NCBI GenBank assembly: GCA_003576905.1 | Contig: QEVG01000024.1 | Span: 31,122-95,121 of the forward strand | DNA length: 64,000 bases | Direction: 5' to 3' | Source of the DNA: Planctomycetota bacterium | Lineage (GTDB): Bacteria > Planctomycetota > Phycisphaerae > UBA1845 > UTPLA1 | Shown: positions 41,178 to 50,743 of the stretch, piece by piece | Layout: every line of letters begins with the position of its first letter | Numbering within the stretch: position 1 is the first letter of the stretch | Made by a program: the position numbers and the translations under genes | Notes under the pieces: generated by a model | Databases searched by the model: none | Seen by the model: only the letters and a program-made list of their open reading frames with translations | Told to the model about the DNA's origin: nothing

Positions 41178-42455
41178 TCACACCGCCATTACGTCGTTGA
41201 GGGCCTCTCGGGCTCGCTCGTACTTCGCGTTGAGCTCCAGGGCCCGGCGGAACGAGCGGCACGCCTGCTCGCGACGTCCGCCCTTGCGGTGCAACTCGCC
41301 AAGGAGGTAATGCACGTCGGGATAGTCCCCACCGCCATCGATGGCCATGCGCAGCCGGTCGATCGCCTCGGCGTCGAGGTCAGTCTGGGCATAGAGCCTT
41401 CCGAGCTGAATGAGCGCCTGCACGTAGCGGGGATTGATCCGCACGGCCTCGCGCGCCTTGTCGATCGCCGCGTCGGTGCGGCCCAGACGGTGATACACGC
41501 GCGAACAGTGGTAGTGGAGGTCGGCGTAGTCCGGATTTCGTTCAAGCGCCCGCTCGAGCGTACCCGCGAGCATGGCGAATATGTCCCGGTCGACCTGTGA
41601 CTCGGGAAGGCTCAGGAAGGCTTCGACGAAGTCCGGATCCTGAACGATGACCCGCGCGAGGGTTTCAAGGTCGGCCTGCTGTTCGACCGGCGGGCGTGCA
41701 ACGAGCGGCTCGGCGGATACCGTACCGGATTGCCCCGCAGCGTCCAGGGCCATTGCCAGAAGCAGGGAGGTATGTGCGTCGTGCGGCGCGAGTCGCTGCG
41801 CGGAGCGCAGATGCCGGACGGCGTCGCGCGCGCGATGGATCGCCCCGAACGCGAGGCCGAGATGCTGGTGAATCGCCGGGTCAAACGGCGCGAGGCGCGC
41901 CGCCGATTCGAGTGACTCGATGGCCGCTTCGTAATCGCCGGCGGTACACTGAATCACGCCAATCTGAAAGCGCAGATCGGCGCGACGTGGCGCCACGGCG
42001 ATCGCATCCATTAGCGTGTCAGCCGCCCGGTCGTATTGCCCGTCGCGCAGAAATGCATATGCCAGCCGGATAGGCAGCGCCTGATCCGCATCGCCCGAAA
42101 CCCGGGCGCGCTCGATTTCCGCGGCGGCGAGGTCGAATCGACCCTGCCCGACATGGCACGCGGTCAGGTAGTTTGAAAGCCCGGCGGAATCCGGGTTGAT
42201 GCGCCGCGATTCGGAGAAATGCCGCGCGGCAACCGCGTAGTTGCCCCCATTCAACTCGCTGATTCCCTGATGAAGGTGGGCCTGGCTCAGATAAAACCGG
42301 GCCAGCGTACCGGGCAGGCTGCGGTCCTCCGCAAGGGCGCTGAGCTTGGCGATGGCGTCGCGGTACTGGCCCGTCTCATAAGCGGCCAGCCCCTCTTGAT
42401 AGACCCGTGCCGCATTCGCCAACGATGAACTACCGGGTTTGCGTTTGCCGAACAT
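41178..42455 (-). CDS. TPR-repeat protein
   Basis: 425 residues, with the N-terminus MFGKRKPGSSSLANAARVYQEGLAAYETGQYRDAI. About ten TPR motifs are visible (for example NPDSAGLSNYLTACHVGQGRFDLAAAEIERA; DYPDVHYLLGELHRKGGRREQACRSFRRAL). No signal peptide or enzyme domain was found. Its tight spacing with the longer TPR gene suggests they are made together, perhaps as parts of one complex. Confidence 0.85.
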   Translation of the reverse strand: MFGKRKPGSSSLANAARVYQEGLAAYETGQYRDAIAKLSALAEDRSLPGTLARFYLSQAHLHQGISELNGGNYAVAARHFSESRRINPDSAGLSNYLTACHVGQGRFDLAAAEIERARVSGDADQALPIRLAYAFLRDGQYDRAADTLMDAIAVAPRRADLRFQIGVIQCTAGDYEAAIESLESAARLAPFDPAIHQHLGLAFGAIHRARDAVRHLRSAQRLAPHDAHTSLLLAMALDAAGQSGTVSAEPLVARPPVEQQADLETLARVIVQDPDFVEAFLSLPESQVDRDIFAMLAGTLERALERNPDYADLHYHCSRVYHRLGRTDAAIDKAREAVRINPRYVQALIQLGRLYAQTDLDAEAIDRLRMAIDGGGDYPDVHYLLGELHRKGGRREQACRSFRRALELNAKYERAREALNDVMAV

Positions 42456-42716
42456 TTCGTTCCCCTGGTCCCAGAAACCGCCCCCGGACGAAAGGCTGCG
42501 CGGACTTTTCCGTCGGAGTGCAGACCCGTCCCTGGGCCGTCCTGAGAACTATCGACCGATGGCAAAGCGGGCATTACGTTTCGTCGTTCACCCGCTCCGC
42601 ATTGGAGAAAAGGGACTGGAGCCTGATCCCGGGCTGCGAGCGGGGGTCTCAACTAGAATCCGTATACCCAGCGAGGGGATCTGCCGGACATCGTGAACCG
42701 GCCTGGAGCCTTCGCC

Positions 42717-43628
42717 ATGTTGCATGACGGCACTCTTTCGAAACCGATTCTTGCACTCGTCGGGATTGCAGCAATCTCTGTTACATTTGTGGTCCTGCCC
42801 GCTTGGGGTGAACCGGCTTCTTTGACGGCCGAGCAGGAATACGCGAGGGTCATTCGTACGAAATTGCACGAGGCTCCGCTCTCCCCTGAAGACAATGCAA
42901 AGAAGGTGGCCGAGCTGGCTGCGAAAGTCCGCGGAGCCTATGAATCGTGCTCCAATCTGTCGCTTCGCGCTGAAATCATCGAGCCGCCGTCTCCGGTCAT
43001 AAAGCACGTGCAAATGGCCACCGCGCCATGCCTTCTCAAGACGCGGGCCTACATCGACGGCGAGTTAGTGCTGGTGTTCACGCTTCGAGACGGACTCTTC
43101 GAAGAGTGGAAGGCCGCGTGGAACGGCGTGCCCGAGATGCACCAGATCCGCGCGGCGGAAAGCCCCAACGGCCCCGCGAGAATCGAACTGGCCGACGGAC
43201 TTGAGCGGCACACGTGCGGATTTGGTTCGTATTACAGGTCCTGGCTGGGCCCAGGCGCGGAAAAAGTGAATCACTTCGTCAATCGCATTACGTCGGGAAT
43301 GTATATCGGCGTCGAGATGCTGGACGGACGGGAATGCGACGTCGTGGCATGCCCGCCGAATCAATTCTACGGTGGGCTCGATGTTCTCTTCGTCCGGCCG
43401 GACGGCTTTGTCGCGAGTTGGCGCACGATCGTCGAGTTCGACGACAAGCCCGCGCGGCTGATTCGCATTCGCAACTACAGCGAATATCGCACAGCGACGC
43501 TTCGGCCCGAAACGTGGAACTTCGAAGCGCCACTGGAGAATCTTGTGCCGCCGGCATCGCACCGGGCGGATCCGGCCCATCCAGCGGTCATTTTCGCGTT
43601 AGGATCCACGGAACCACGTACGCCTTGA
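42717..43628 (+). CDS. LolA-like / DUF2092-like exported protein
   Basis: 303 residues from the ATG at 42717, which has GGAG eight bases upstream; a GTG at 42693 is the alternative. A signal peptide (SKPILALVGIAAISVTFVVLPAWG) precedes a domain with the curved beta-sheet pattern of outer-membrane lipoprotein-carrier-like proteins (YESCSNLSLRAEII, LLKTRAYIDGELVLVFTLRDG, GRECDVVACPPN, RLIRIRNYSEYR). The function is probably binding a lipid or other hydrophobic ligand in the periplasm; this is a fold-level guess. The 3' end overlaps the convergent lipoprotein gene by 41 bases. Confidence 0.6.
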   Translation: MLHDGTLSKPILALVGIAAISVTFVVLPAWGEPASLTAEQEYARVIRTKLHEAPLSPEDNAKKVAELAAKVRGAYESCSNLSLRAEIIEPPSPVIKHVQMATAPCLLKTRAYIDGELVLVFTLRDGLFEEWKAAWNGVPEMHQIRAAESPNGPARIELADGLERHTCGFGSYYRSWLGPGAEKVNHFVNRITSGMYIGVEMLDGRECDVVACPPNQFYGGLDVLFVRPDGFVASWRTIVEFDDKPARLIRIRNYSEYRTATLRPETWNFEAPLENLVPPASHRADPAHPAVIFALGSTEPRTP

Positions 43629-44340
43629 TCCAGGGGATATTGAAGAAGTAGTCGAGATGCTCGCCGTTGTTTCCCAGGGCCGCCATCTCCGGGGACCACT
43701 CAACCTGCGTCAGACGGGCGTCTGTTTCGTCGAACCCCAGCGCCGCCGCCGGATGATCGAAACGCCCGTCGGCGAGGCCGAACACCTCCGTAATCACGTA
43801 CACGCCCTCTTCGCGCGGAGACCAATAGACGATCATCCCCGCGGACGTTCGAGCCAGTGCGGCCGACAGGTCCATGTCGGAGGCAACGCCGGGACTGAGC
43901 ATGATGATCCGGTCGATCGGTGCATCCGCCGGCATCGCCGCGGCGATCTGCGGGACGACGATCGCACCGCCGGAGTACGTCATCAGGTTCACAGGAACGC
44001 CGGGATGAGCGCGGATGTACTCGGAAAGACGCGCCGCCTCTTGCCGTGCGAATTCCGTGAAGCGCGGCTGCGTACCGATGGGATCGAAAACGTGCTCAAG
44101 GAACTGTCCCCAGGGGCGGACCTCGATGGCGAGATCGACGCCGGATTCCTTCAGCGCCGTGTAAAAACCCAGTTGTTCGATGACGAGGTTCGACGAACCG
44201 GGGTAGAGAACGATTAAGCCCCGGGCGTATTCCTCCGGAGTCGGCGCCGGGGGCCGCCAGACGTCGATCGCGGGGCATCCGGCCGACAGAATCGAGAGCA
44301 ACACGACGAGACAGGATCGGGCAGGGAAAGGCGGCTTCAA
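43588..44340 (-). CDS. Alpha/beta-hydrolase-like lipoprotein (paralogue A)
   Basis: 250 residues from a TTG at 44340, chosen because GGAG lies eight bases upstream and the start gives a standard lipoprotein signal ([22 protein letters not shown]); the frame is open to an ATG at 44409. Motifs include [33 protein letters not shown] (a possible nucleophile elbow Y-S-G-G), [12 protein letters not shown] and a C-terminal [12 protein letters not shown] containing a candidate catalytic His. It is clearly homologous to the protein at 48286-49065. An alpha/beta-hydrolase fold is inferred; no named family was recognised. Confidence 0.65.
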   Translation of the reverse strand: MKPPFPARSCLVVLLSILSAGCPAIDVWRPPAPTPEEYARGLIVLYPGSSNLVIEQLGFYTALKESGVDLAIEVRPWGQFLEHVFDPIGTQPRFTEFARQEAARLSEYIRAHPGVPVNLMTYSGGAIVVPQIAAAMPADAPIDRIIMLSPGVASDMDLSAALARTSAGMIVYWSPREEGVYVITEVFGLADGRFDHPAAALGFDETDARLTQVEWSPEMAALGNNGEHLDYFFNIPWIKAYVVPWILTRK

Positions 44341-44424
44341 GGCGGGCGCTCCGAGCTTGTGATTACACTGCCGATAACTATCATGGAATCGGCAAGGGAC
44401 GCAAAGCATACCGGGGAGTCACGG

Positions 44425-46452
44425 ATGGCAACAGCGACCGACGCGCCGCCACGGGCGAAAAACAAGAACGCGGACCAGATGCAGTTCCTCTTTGCGGCTG
44501 GCGAGACCAATGCCGGCGCGCCGACGGTGACCATGAAAAGAAAATCGAAGGGCCGGCCGGCCGGCCAGGCCGCGCGAAAGCCCGGCGACGGAGTACCGTC
44601 CGTGACAGCTTCGAAAAAGCGCCGTGATTCCGGCGCCCCCGCGGCGGACTCTGCCAATGCCGCGCCGAGGAAGGCGCGCGGCAAGCATCGCTACGCCACG
44701 GCGGAAACGATGTCGAAGGCGCAGAAGGAGATCAGCGTCTCCGAGTTCTTCGCGAAGAACCGCCATCTCCTCGGATTCGACAACAAGCGCAAGGCACTGC
44801 TCACCACGGTCAAGGAGGCGGTGGACAACAGCCTCGACGCCTGCGAGGAGGCCGGAATCCTGCCCGACGTATTCGTGAAGATCGAGCAGACCGACGCCGA
44901 GCGATACCTGGTCACGGTGCGCGACAATGGCCCCGGCATCGTCAAGAATCAGATCCCCAACATCTTCGGCAAGCTGCTTTACGGCTCCAAGTTTCACCGG
45001 CTCAAGATGAGCCGCGGGCAGCAGGGCATCGGCATTTCCGCCGCCGGCATGTACGGACTCCTCACGACCGGCAAGAGCGTCAAGATCACCTCGCGCACCG
45101 GCGCGCGATCCGACGCGCATTACTACGAGCTTCAGATCAACACCAAGACCAACGATCCGCAGATCGTGAAGGATACGACGGTCAAGGTGGACTGGCCCCA
45201 CGGCACGCAGGTACAGATTGAACTCGTCGGCACTTATCAAAAGGGACGCGCATCGGTCGACGAATACCTCGAACTGACCGCCATCGCCAATCCGCACGCG
45301 CGCATTGAATTCGTCGATCCTGCCGGAGAGATGATTGAGTTTCCGCGCGGCACCGAGACGCCGCCCGAACCAACGACGGAAATCAAGCCGCATCCCTACG
45401 GCATTGAGCTGGGTGTCCTGATCAAGATGCTCAAGGACGCACGCGAGTCGACCGTCGCCCAGTTCCTCCACAGCGAATTTTCGCGGGTCAGCAGCGCGAC
45501 GGCGAGCGCCATCTGTGACAAGGCGGGAATCAGTTCGCGCTCGAGGCCCTCGCGCATCGGCACGCACGAGGCCGAGACTCTTTACAAGGCCATGCAGGAG
45601 ACCCCGATCCGCGCTCCCGCGACGGACTGCCTCTCGCCGATCGGTCCGCAACAGATTCTCGCGGGGCTTCTCAAGGGCGTGAAGGCAGAGTTCTTTACCG
45701 CGGGAACGCGCCCGCCCGCCGTGTATCGCGGCAACCCGTTTCAGATCGAGGTCGGGCTTGCCTACGGCGGCGAACTCGGCCCGGACCCGACCGACGCGGA
45801 TGAAGAAGCGGCAAAGGCGGCCGAGGCGGTCGTTCGGCGTGGAAAAGTTGTTCAGGAGACAAGGGGACCGGCGCAGGCTCGGTTGATGCGTTTTGCGAAT
45901 CGTGTGCCGCTGCTCTATCAACTCTCAGCGTGCAGCATCTATAAGGCTGTCGTCGACGTGGACTGGCGGCGCTACGGGCTTTCGCAGCCCGGCGGCAACC
46001 TCCCCATGGGCCCGCTGGCGATCTTTGTCCATATGGCGAGCGTCTGGGTTCCGTTTACCAGCGAAGGCAAGGAAGCCATCGCCGACTACGATGAGATTCG
46101 CAAGGAGATAAAGCTTGCCGTGCAGGATTGCGCTCGGAAGCTCCAGGCATATCTGAACCGCCGCAAGAAGGCCAAGTACGAATCGGACCGGCGCAGCATC
46201 TTCACGCGATACATCGGCGAGGTCGTAAACGCCGTAAGCGAGATCAAGCGCGTGAACAAGCAGGAACTGACCGAACAGCTGCTTGCGCTTGCCCGGCGAA
46301 TTACCGCCCGGGCGGATGAAAAGGTCGAACTGATCGGCGGCGAGGGCAAGGGGAAGAAGAAACCCGCCGATACGCCGGGCAGCGAATACGGCGAGAACAC
46401 GATCGTCGTGGAGCGCGAGGAATCCGACGCAGGGCCGCTCTTCGCGAAGTGA
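44425..46452 (+). CDS. top6B: DNA topoisomerase VI subunit B
   Basis: 675 residues; the ATG at 44425 has GGGGAG six bases upstream. After a basic, Ala/Lys-rich N-terminal extension of about 95 residues, the GHKL ATPase domain is complete: [14 protein letters not shown] (N135), VRDNGPGI (167-172), [26 protein letters not shown]. An H2TH-like segment and the transducer domain ([32 protein letters not shown]) follow. With subunit A (Spo11-like) this enzyme makes ATP-dependent double-strand passages. The family is typical of archaea and plants and patchy in bacteria. No subunit A gene is adjacent or elsewhere in this window. It is divergent from the lipoprotein gene, 84 bases apart. Confidence 0.95.
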   Translation: MATATDAPPRAKNKNADQMQFLFAAGETNAGAPTVTMKRKSKGRPAGQAARKPGDGVPSVTASKKRRDSGAPAADSANAAPRKARGKHRYATAETMSKAQKEISVSEFFAKNRHLLGFDNKRKALLTTVKEAVDNSLDACEEAGILPDVFVKIEQTDAERYLVTVRDNGPGIVKNQIPNIFGKLLYGSKFHRLKMSRGQQGIGISAAGMYGLLTTGKSVKITSRTGARSDAHYYELQINTKTNDPQIVKDTTVKVDWPHGTQVQIELVGTYQKGRASVDEYLELTAIANPHARIEFVDPAGEMIEFPRGTETPPEPTTEIKPHPYGIELGVLIKMLKDARESTVAQFLHSEFSRVSSATASAICDKAGISSRSRPSRIGTHEAETLYKAMQETPIRAPATDCLSPIGPQQILAGLLKGVKAEFFTAGTRPPAVYRGNPFQIEVGLAYGGELGPDPTDADEEAAKAAEAVVRRGKVVQETRGPAQARLMRFANRVPLLYQLSACSIYKAVVDVDWRRYGLSQPGGNLPMGPLAIFVHMASVWVPFTSEGKEAIADYDEIRKEIKLAVQDCARKLQAYLNRRKKAKYESDRRSIFTRYIGEVVNAVSEIKRVNKQELTEQLLALARRITARADEKVELIGGEGKGKKKPADTPGSEYGENTIVVEREESDAGPLFAK

Positions 46453-46938
46453 CGTGCCCGGAAGTTTCAGTCCTCGTGTTGCGCGCAAAAAGTCGGGCCG
46501 ATCGTCGCTCGCCGGGACGACCGGCCCTGTGGGGTGGGGAGTATTGATCTCAGCTGCAATTCCCAGAACAGCGCCGCACTCAGACTATCCGCTCAACCGG
46601 TCGAGGATTCCGCGGCGCAATGTGGCCATGGAATTGTCCAACCCTTTTCCATCTTGCAGAGAAATTCGCGAAGACCCAACCGCATGACTTTGGCCCAATT
46701 CAACGGTCGCAGACAGGACTGAAAGAAAGCTTAACGCGTCATCCGGGCCCGTGTCAAGGCGATCGTACGCGCTGGGCGCCATCGCGGCCCTTCACCGTGC
46801 ATGCATCATCGGCGAGGCCTCGTGCGACGGAGTCGAAACTCCGGTGATTTCCACGACAGGCCCGCGGGATATGATGCGGGTCGCGAGAAAACGCGAACGG
46901 TCGAGGCGCCGCGTGTTACCGCGGCCAGGGAGCAATGC
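46453..46938. other. Gap after topoisomerase VI B
   Basis: About 490 bases. A hairpin with an 11/12 paired stem (46495-46506 with 46516-46527) lies about 45 bases after the topoisomerase stop and may end its transcript, although the T run (TTTTT in the minus direction) fits a minus-strand terminator better. A frame upstream of the next gene is open from 46801 but has no ribosome-binding site. Nothing else convincing was found. Confidence 0.4.
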
Positions 46939-47613
46939 GTGGGCGACAACTGGATCATTCTGCTGTTCATCGCGGCCGGAATCCTCTTCACGGTGATGAG
47001 CTGGTACGCGGCGGAAAAGCGGCGAAAAGCCCTCGCCGAATTCGCACACGCCAACGGCTTCGAGTTTAAAAGCGCTCCGGGCGATATCCACGAAAAATAC
47101 GAGGCGTTCAGCCCCTTCGGCTCCGGGCGAAATCGGCGAAGCGCGAACCTCATCCATGGACAACGGGGCGAGATTCGCTGGGAAATGTTCGACTACAGGT
47201 ACACGACCGGCAGCGGAAAGAACAAAACGTCTCACCGTGTGGGCGTTGTCGTTGCGAAGGTGCCGCTGATGCTGCCGCGACTCCGCATCCGTCCGGAGCA
47301 CATTTTCGACAAGCTGGCCGCGGCGGTGGGATTCGATGACATCGACTTCGAAAGCGCGGAGTTCTCACGCAAATACCACGTAAAGGGCGACGACCGCAAG
47401 ACGGCCTACGACCTGATCCATCCGCAGATGATCGAGTACCTGCTGTCGAAGCCTGCCCACGACTGGCAGATCGGCGGGTCGGTCATCCTGTTCCAAAAGA
47501 GCGGACATTTCAGTACCGCCGAGATGACGGACTCAATGGCACTCATCAGCGGATTCGTCGAGCGAATCCCGGAGTATGTCCGGCAGGACATGGGCATGCG
47601 ACCGGCCGTGTAA
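46939..47613 (+). CDS. Membrane-anchored protein of unknown function
   Basis: 224 residues from a GTG at 46939 with GGGAG six bases upstream; this places one membrane helix (NWIILLFIAAGILFTVMSWYA) at the very N-terminus. The remainder is soluble and has EFAHANGFEFKSAPGD, RGEIRWEMFDYRYTTGSGKNKTSHRVGVVV and FESAEFSRKYHVKGDDRKTAYDLIHPQMIEYLL, a pattern shared by widespread bacterial DUF3137-like proteins that I cannot assign a function. The longer frame from 46801 lacks a start signal. It ends 61 bases before the lemA-like gene, so the two may be co-transcribed. Confidence 0.65.
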   Translation: MGDNWIILLFIAAGILFTVMSWYAAEKRRKALAEFAHANGFEFKSAPGDIHEKYEAFSPFGSGRNRRSANLIHGQRGEIRWEMFDYRYTTGSGKNKTSHRVGVVVAKVPLMLPRLRIRPEHIFDKLAAAVGFDDIDFESAEFSRKYHVKGDDRKTAYDLIHPQMIEYLLSKPAHDWQIGGSVILFQKSGHFSTAEMTDSMALISGFVERIPEYVRQDMGMRPAV

Positions 47614-47674
47614 CGAGCGAACTCGCTTCCCAGCGCGACGATGGGCCGGGTCTTTTACCGGTGCATGCGGTATC

Positions 47675-48274
47675 ATGCCCGGCATGCACGCGCTCGTACT
47701 CATGCAGAATTCTTTCCCGATCGGCCCGATCCTCTTGGGAGCCGCGATTCTCGTCCCCGTCGTCTGGTTCATCGCGACGGTCAACCGGTTTGTGCATCTC
47801 AGGAACCTGATCCGGGAGAGCTGGTCCAACGTCGACGTCGTTCTGCGGCGGCGATACGACCTCATCCCGAATCTGGTTGAGACCGTCAAGGGATACATGA
47901 AACACGAGCGGGATGCGCTCGAATCGGTCATCGCCGCGCGCAATCGCGCAGCCGCCAATCACGGCCGAATTCGTGAGCAGGCCGCGGATGAGAATACTCT
48001 GGTGCAAAGCACGAACGGCCTTCTTGCCCTGGTCGAGAAGTACCCCGACCTGAAGGCCAGCGAATCATTCCTTCAGTTGCAGCGCGAGCTGGTCAACACC
48101 GAAGACCGGATCGCCGCAGCGCGGCGCTTTTACAACGCCAATGTCCGCGAGCACAACACCCTGCGCGAGCAGTTTCCGTCGATGATCGTCGCCAGGCTGA
48201 TGAAGCGCGAGGAAGAGGACTTCTTCGAGGTCGAAGACCTGGCCGTTCGCATGAATCCGCAGATTCACATCTGA
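47675..48274 (+). CDS. lemA: LemA-family protein
   Basis: 199 residues if the ATG at 47675 is used (47684 and 47702 are alternatives; no strong ribosome-binding site separates them). One N-terminal membrane helix (GPILLGAAILVPVVWFIATV) is followed by the LemA signature NLIRESWSNVDVVLRRRYDLIPNLVETVKGY and a long helical bundle (ELVNTEDRIAAARRFYNANVREHN). LemA proteins are membrane-anchored with an outward helical domain, and their function is poorly defined. The gene follows a membrane protein of unknown function, a frequent arrangement. Confidence 0.92.
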   Translation: MPGMHALVLMQNSFPIGPILLGAAILVPVVWFIATVNRFVHLRNLIRESWSNVDVVLRRRYDLIPNLVETVKGYMKHERDALESVIAARNRAAANHGRIREQAADENTLVQSTNGLLALVEKYPDLKASESFLQLQRELVNTEDRIAAARRFYNANVREHNTLREQFPSMIVARLMKREEEDFFEVEDLAVRMNPQIHI

Positions 48275-48285
48275 GCTGCACCCGC

Positions 48286-49065
48286 TCAGTTCGAAGTCTG
48301 CCCCGGAGGGGCCGGCGCGACCCAGGGGGCGACATGCCGCGCGATCCACGCGGGATTGAGAAAGTAATCGAAATGATCGCCGTTGTTGCCGAACTCTGCC
48401 TGCATCGCGGCGTCCCACGAAAGCTGCGTCAGCCCGGGGTGCGTCATGTCGAAACCGAACACCGCCGCCGGCCGCTGGAAGTCCCCGTCGACCGTGCCGA
48501 ATGTCTGCGCCAGCCAGAGAGCGAACTCCTCGCGGGGCGAAAAATAAACAAAGGCCCCGCCCGTCGATTTCTCGAGCATGGCCGTCAGGTCGTAACCGCT
48601 AGAGACTCCGGCGCTGAGAAGTATCACGCTGTCGACGCCAATACCTTCCGGCAATTCCTCCGCCACCATGATCGCCATCATCGCGCCACCCGAGAAACCG
48701 AGCAGTGTCACGGCCACCCCAGGATGCGTCCCGCGATACGCCGAGATCCGCATCGCCTCAGCCCGTGCCCAGGGGCGCTGGTCGGTGAGAAACGTGCCCG
48801 GCAGGACATAACGCACGAACGGCAGCGCCCACGGCACGACCTCGATTGCCTGATCGATGCCCGCATCGCGGAGGCCGGTATGGAAACCCGTCATCTCGGA
48901 GCGGGTGTTGGTCGAGCCGGGATACATCACGACGAGCCCCCGGTCGTACTCCGCCGGCGTCGGCGCCGGAGGGGCCCAGACGTCGCAGCCCGCGCCGATT
49001 GCCAGGAGAAAAATTGTGACAACCCACTTTGCGGGCCCGGCGACTGCTCGCGCGACACTGTGCAT
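48286..49065 (-). CDS. Alpha/beta-hydrolase-like lipoprotein (paralogue B)
   Basis: 259 residues from the ATG at 49065 with AGG/GGTG seven to ten bases upstream. The lipoprotein signal VVTIFLLAIGAGC is followed by DVWAPPAPTPAEYDRGLVVMYPGSTN, almost the same as paralogue A. LLGFSGGAMMAI has a full G-x-S-x-G nucleophile elbow, and GNNGDHFDYFLNPAW carries the candidate His. It probably is a surface-anchored hydrolase of unknown substrate. It converges on lemA with only 11 bases between the stops. Confidence 0.68.
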   Translation of the reverse strand: MHSVARAVAGPAKWVVTIFLLAIGAGCDVWAPPAPTPAEYDRGLVVMYPGSTNTRSEMTGFHTGLRDAGIDQAIEVVPWALPFVRYVLPGTFLTDQRPWARAEAMRISAYRGTHPGVAVTLLGFSGGAMMAIMVAEELPEGIGVDSVILLSAGVSSGYDLTAMLEKSTGGAFVYFSPREEFALWLAQTFGTVDGDFQRPAAVFGFDMTHPGLTQLSWDAAMQAEFGNNGDHFDYFLNPAWIARHVAPWVAPAPPGQTSN

Positions 49066-49420
49066 ACTCAAACACCTGACCGAAAAGTCGCGAGGCTCGC
49101 AATGTTCAGATAATATCGTAGTTCTTTTCATCGATTTTCCAGTCTCTGCTCATCGACGCCGCTTCCCGTCGCATCGCGGCAGACCCGAATCGTTCGCTGG
49201 GAGCCTCGTCCGAACGGGTGATGTAATCGCGGGCCGCGCACTGGGCAACGGCAACCATCCGTAGGTCGAGCCAATAAAACGGCCTCCGAAAAACTTGAAT
49301 CGGAGGCCTTATCAGACATAGCATATCTCTTAGATTCAACCGTGGCTGCGGCGGACGGGCCTATCGGGTACGACAGCACGGACCGTGGACGAACCGTTTC
49401 ATTGGGGTGGGCGAATCCTT
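49066..49420. other. Divergent gap between paralogue B and PEP-CTERM gene
   Basis: This 355-base gap separates divergently transcribed genes. A hairpin GGCCTCCG (49281-49288) / CGGAGGCC (49301-49308) lies near its right side; on the minus strand it is followed by GTTTTATT, like a terminator, though no minus-strand gene ends there. A 77-codon frame on the minus strand (49106-49339) crosses this hairpin and is not credible. No promoter hexamers stand out. Confidence 0.4.
49281..49308 (-). terminator. Terminator-like hairpin without an obvious gene to end
   Basis: Perfect 8-bp stem (GGCCTCCG / CGGAGGCC), 12-base loop, followed on the minus strand by GTTTTATT. On the plus strand it would lie in the leader of the PEP-CTERM gene at 49421, where it could attenuate transcription. 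The direction and role are undecided. Confidence 0.45.
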
Positions 49421-50137
49421 ATGTCCAGGAAAGCTCGAAGCTTCTTGGTGATCACGATCGTGTTCTGCACGGTCGGCGCAGAGAAGTCGTTCGCTGATTT
49501 CATAAAGATTGATCCGCGCGGATCGTACCTGAACAGCCGCTCCGCATCCGGCGTCGACGCCCAGCCGATCGACCTGACCGCTCTGGGGCTTTATGAAGGC
49601 ACCGCCGTTCGCATGCGCCAGATCGGGGACTTCTCGACCCACGCGAGCGGATTCGATGACTCACGCACGACACTCGTCGGCGTGTTCAGCAACTCCCGCA
49701 CGCTCCTCGGGAGGCCGACCGGACGGCCAACCCCCATTGAAGGCACGCAGGTCCACCAGTCCGATGCATTCGCAGGGCTCGACTTCGATCCGGGGGCCGG
49801 TCGGCGCTCGGGCACATCGGGAGACCTCACCGATTCATCCGTCGCATTCACGCCGGGCTTCGTCAAGCGCGTGGTCGGGGCCATCGACTACGGGCCGGAC
49901 TACCAGACTCTTCATGGGAACATCGAAGAGGACTTCCTGATCACGGACATCATCGTGACGATTCCGCAGGGCGCCAGGTTCCTCTTTCTCGACACCAACG
50001 ACGAGTACTATCCCGACAATACCGACCCGGACTTTGATTTCGGGATCGCCCTTTCGCCCGTGCCGGAGCCATCAACGTTCGGCACGTTTGCAGTCGTTGC
50101 GACGCTTTTTCTGGCGGCCCGGCGCCGGCGGGCATGA
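49421..50137 (+). CDS. PEP-CTERM sorting-domain secreted protein
   Basis: 238 residues from the ATG at 49421, which opens the signal peptide (SRKARSFLVITIVFCTVGAEKSFA); an ATG at 49385 is open but less likely. The C-terminus VPEPSTFGTFAVVATLFLAARRRRA is a PEP-CTERM signal. The body, with TALGLYEGTAVRMRQIGDFS and IVTIPQGARFLFLDTNDEYYPDNTD, looks beta-rich, and the last segment may bind calcium; no enzyme motif was found. It is unrelated in sequence to the other PEP-CTERM protein (6377). Surface or matrix function is presumed. Confidence 0.82.
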   Translation: MSRKARSFLVITIVFCTVGAEKSFADFIKIDPRGSYLNSRSASGVDAQPIDLTALGLYEGTAVRMRQIGDFSTHASGFDDSRTTLVGVFSNSRTLLGRPTGRPTPIEGTQVHQSDAFAGLDFDPGAGRRSGTSGDLTDSSVAFTPGFVKRVVGAIDYGPDYQTLHGNIEEDFLITDIIVTIPQGARFLFLDTNDEYYPDNTDPDFDFGIALSPVPEPSTFGTFAVVATLFLAARRRRA

Positions 50138-50145
50138 TCATCGCC

Positions 50146-50526
50146 CTATTCGAGGACCTGCTGGACTTCGACGGCATTCCCCTGTTCGCAGCCCACCGGA
50201 ATATCCCCGCGAATGAAAATCTGGAGTCGCGACGTGGTGCCCGGCGTGGTGATCCTGTCAAAATCGGCGTTGGAGACGTCTTGCCCCTGGAAGAGGTGGT
50301 AAACGACGCCGGACTGTTCGACCCATACCAGGCACGTGCCGCCTAGAAGCTGACTTCGTGCTTCAAAGGTTCCCCGGGCGATAAAGGCGCTTGATGTCGT
50401 GTCGCCGCTGAAGGGCTGGAGAATCGGCGGAATGAGACTGTTCAGATCGAATCCCCCACATCCTGCCATTGGCAGCAGGAAAAACAGCAAACAGGCCATC
50501 GCACGTCGACCGTTCTCAGGAGTCAT
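50146..50526 (-). CDS. Small lipoprotein of unknown function
   Basis: 126 residues from the ATG at 50526, which has GGAGG six bases upstream. The signal ends in a lipobox (CLLFFLLPMAGC, then GGFDLNSL). The mature protein, about 100 residues, has RGTFEARSQLLGGTCLVWVEQSGVVYHLFQGQ, two further Cys and a short polar tail. It converges on the PEP-CTERM gene with eight bases between stops. No family recognised. Confidence 0.65.
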   Translation of the reverse strand: MTPENGRRAMACLLFFLLPMAGCGGFDLNSLIPPILQPFSGDTTSSAFIARGTFEARSQLLGGTCLVWVEQSGVVYHLFQGQDVSNADFDRITTPGTTSRLQIFIRGDIPVGCEQGNAVEVQQVLE

Positions 50527-50743
50527 CGCAAACCTCCACATGCTCTCTCTCACGCCCGATACGCCACCGCGGCGCCCACGGGCGGAATGCTAACCGCCCG
50601 GCAACGGCCAGGCCAATTGCGGCAATCGATGGTCGCGCCCGCCCCGGCCGACGGGCTGCACCGGCCACTTTTCGACCGCCCTCCCTGCGGATAAAACTCG
50701 TCTTCCGCGGACGTTTAATAAGCCGGCCAGGAGGCATACGCAG

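Noticed and set aside
44419..45921. 500-codon open frame on the minus strand
   Set aside because: It is antisense to the topoisomerase VI B gene, which has all family motifs; the predicted protein shows no recognisable domain.
49106..49339. 77-codon frame on the minus strand
   Set aside because: It crosses the terminator-like hairpin at 49281-49308 and has no ribosome-binding site or recognisable sequence.
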